DNA of 15,398 nucleotides from JANMDS01 sp031430575. GTDB taxonomy: Bacteria > Pseudomonadota > Gammaproteobacteria > Burkholderiales > Casimicrobiaceae. The stretch covers positions 1 through 15,398 of the forward strand of contig JANPBT010000051.1 of assembly GCA_031430575.1 (NCBI GenBank), read 5' to 3'. Below the pieces are notes generated by a model that worked only from the letters and a program-made list of their open reading frames with translations, had not been told where the DNA came from and did no database searches. The number at the start of each line of letters is the position of its first letter. The first letter of the stretch is position 1. The position numbers and the translations under genes were made by a program. Below, one piece after another: positions 15,000 through 15,398 of the stretch.

Positions 15000-15046
15000 A
15001 CCTGCGGCGCAGAATGGCTGCAAATTGGCTTTTCTGCGCCGCAGGT
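15000..15046. repeat. Inverted pair of repeat copies with 17-nt loop
   Basis: ACCTGCGGCGCAGAA (15000-15014) and its exact reverse complement (15032-15046) face each other around a 17-base spacer. Both contain the exact 12-base core. The pair lies in a divergent region, upstream of both neighbouring genes, so ending either transcript is not its obvious role. Confidence 0.9.
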
Positions 15047-15231
15047 GCGCTACGGCAAACCGTAGGAAAGTTTATTAGGAGGTGCGAGTTACCATTGGCA
15101 CGGCTAAGAAAAGAATTTCGAGCTTCTTGTTATCACAAATTACGCCGAGCGTCTACTCCCAATTTTGCTAGCTATCAATCAATGGCCACGGGTGCTAGAT
15201 TCATCCCATGTAAATTAGAAAGAGGGTAATC

Positions 15232-15398
<167 letters not shown>

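Larger units (their letters stand above)
14828..15231. other. Divergent intergenic region
   Basis: About 400 bases between the leftward adaptor gene and a rightward truncated gene. It must hold both promoters, and it contains the inverted repeat pair at 15000-15046. Open frames here lack ribosome sites and are largely readings of the repeat. I see no regulator gene (no TetR or MarR family gene) before the window ends. Confidence 0.6.

Noticed and set aside
1056..15046. CRISPR array
   Set aside because: The repeat copies are kilobases apart, in both orientations and inside genes; there are no regular spacers or cas genes.

Overview
The window looks like chromosomal DNA from a betaproteobacterium, most likely Burkholderiales. 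The clues are a Bug/TctC-type tricarboxylate-binding protein, the gene order isoaspartyl-methyltransferase-like / rhodanese / TolC that is familiar from that class, and moderately high GC. I cannot name the genus. The right end (about 15300 to 15398) is an almost pure G run that is best read as a sequencing or assembly artefact, so the window probably stops at a contig edge.

Layout. (1) Positions 3-1054, plus strand: two coupled genes of unknown function. The first is cut at its 5' end and finishes in a symmetric six-cysteine module. (2) 1056-1095: a perfect 40-bp palindrome between convergent genes. (3) 1110-3617: a minus-strand amidohydrolase-2 family hydrolase, divergent from a plus-strand periplasmic Bug/TctC binding protein, which is followed almost without a gap by tag (3-methyladenine DNA glycosylase I). 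(4) 3702-6527, minus strand: a large secreted GH74-like beta-propeller glycosidase with a C-terminal malectin-like domain. (5) 6528-7207: an AT-richer gap with no convincing gene. (6) 7208-14827, minus strand: a compact gene set read from right to left: membrane fusion protein, RND pump, isoaspartyl-methyltransferase-like protein, rhodanese, TolC-type outer membrane channel, then a GtrB-like membrane glycosyltransferase. The first four genes overlap by 1 to 4 bases. Adaptor, pump and channel should form one complete tripartite efflux system. (7) 14828-15231: a divergent intergenic region, then the start of a secreted, possibly Gly-rich protein that disappears into the poly-G tail.

The most interesting signal is not a gene. 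A short motif with core CCTGCGGCGCAG, usually flanked by ATA on one side and an A/T-rich run on the other, occurs six times exactly in 15 kb, where chance predicts about 0.002 copies. At least five relaxed copies accompany these. Intergenic copies occur singly, as an inverted pair with a 17-nt loop, and as the 40-bp palindrome. The exact and near-exact coding copies sit in four consecutive-operon or adjacent genes, always in the same frame, encoding the peptide APQV (usually preceded by S or T). This distribution, inside genes and as inverted pairs between them, with an AT-rich flank, resembles DNA-uptake sequences of Neisseria and Pasteurellaceae more than ordinary REP elements. A genome-wide count would decide this.
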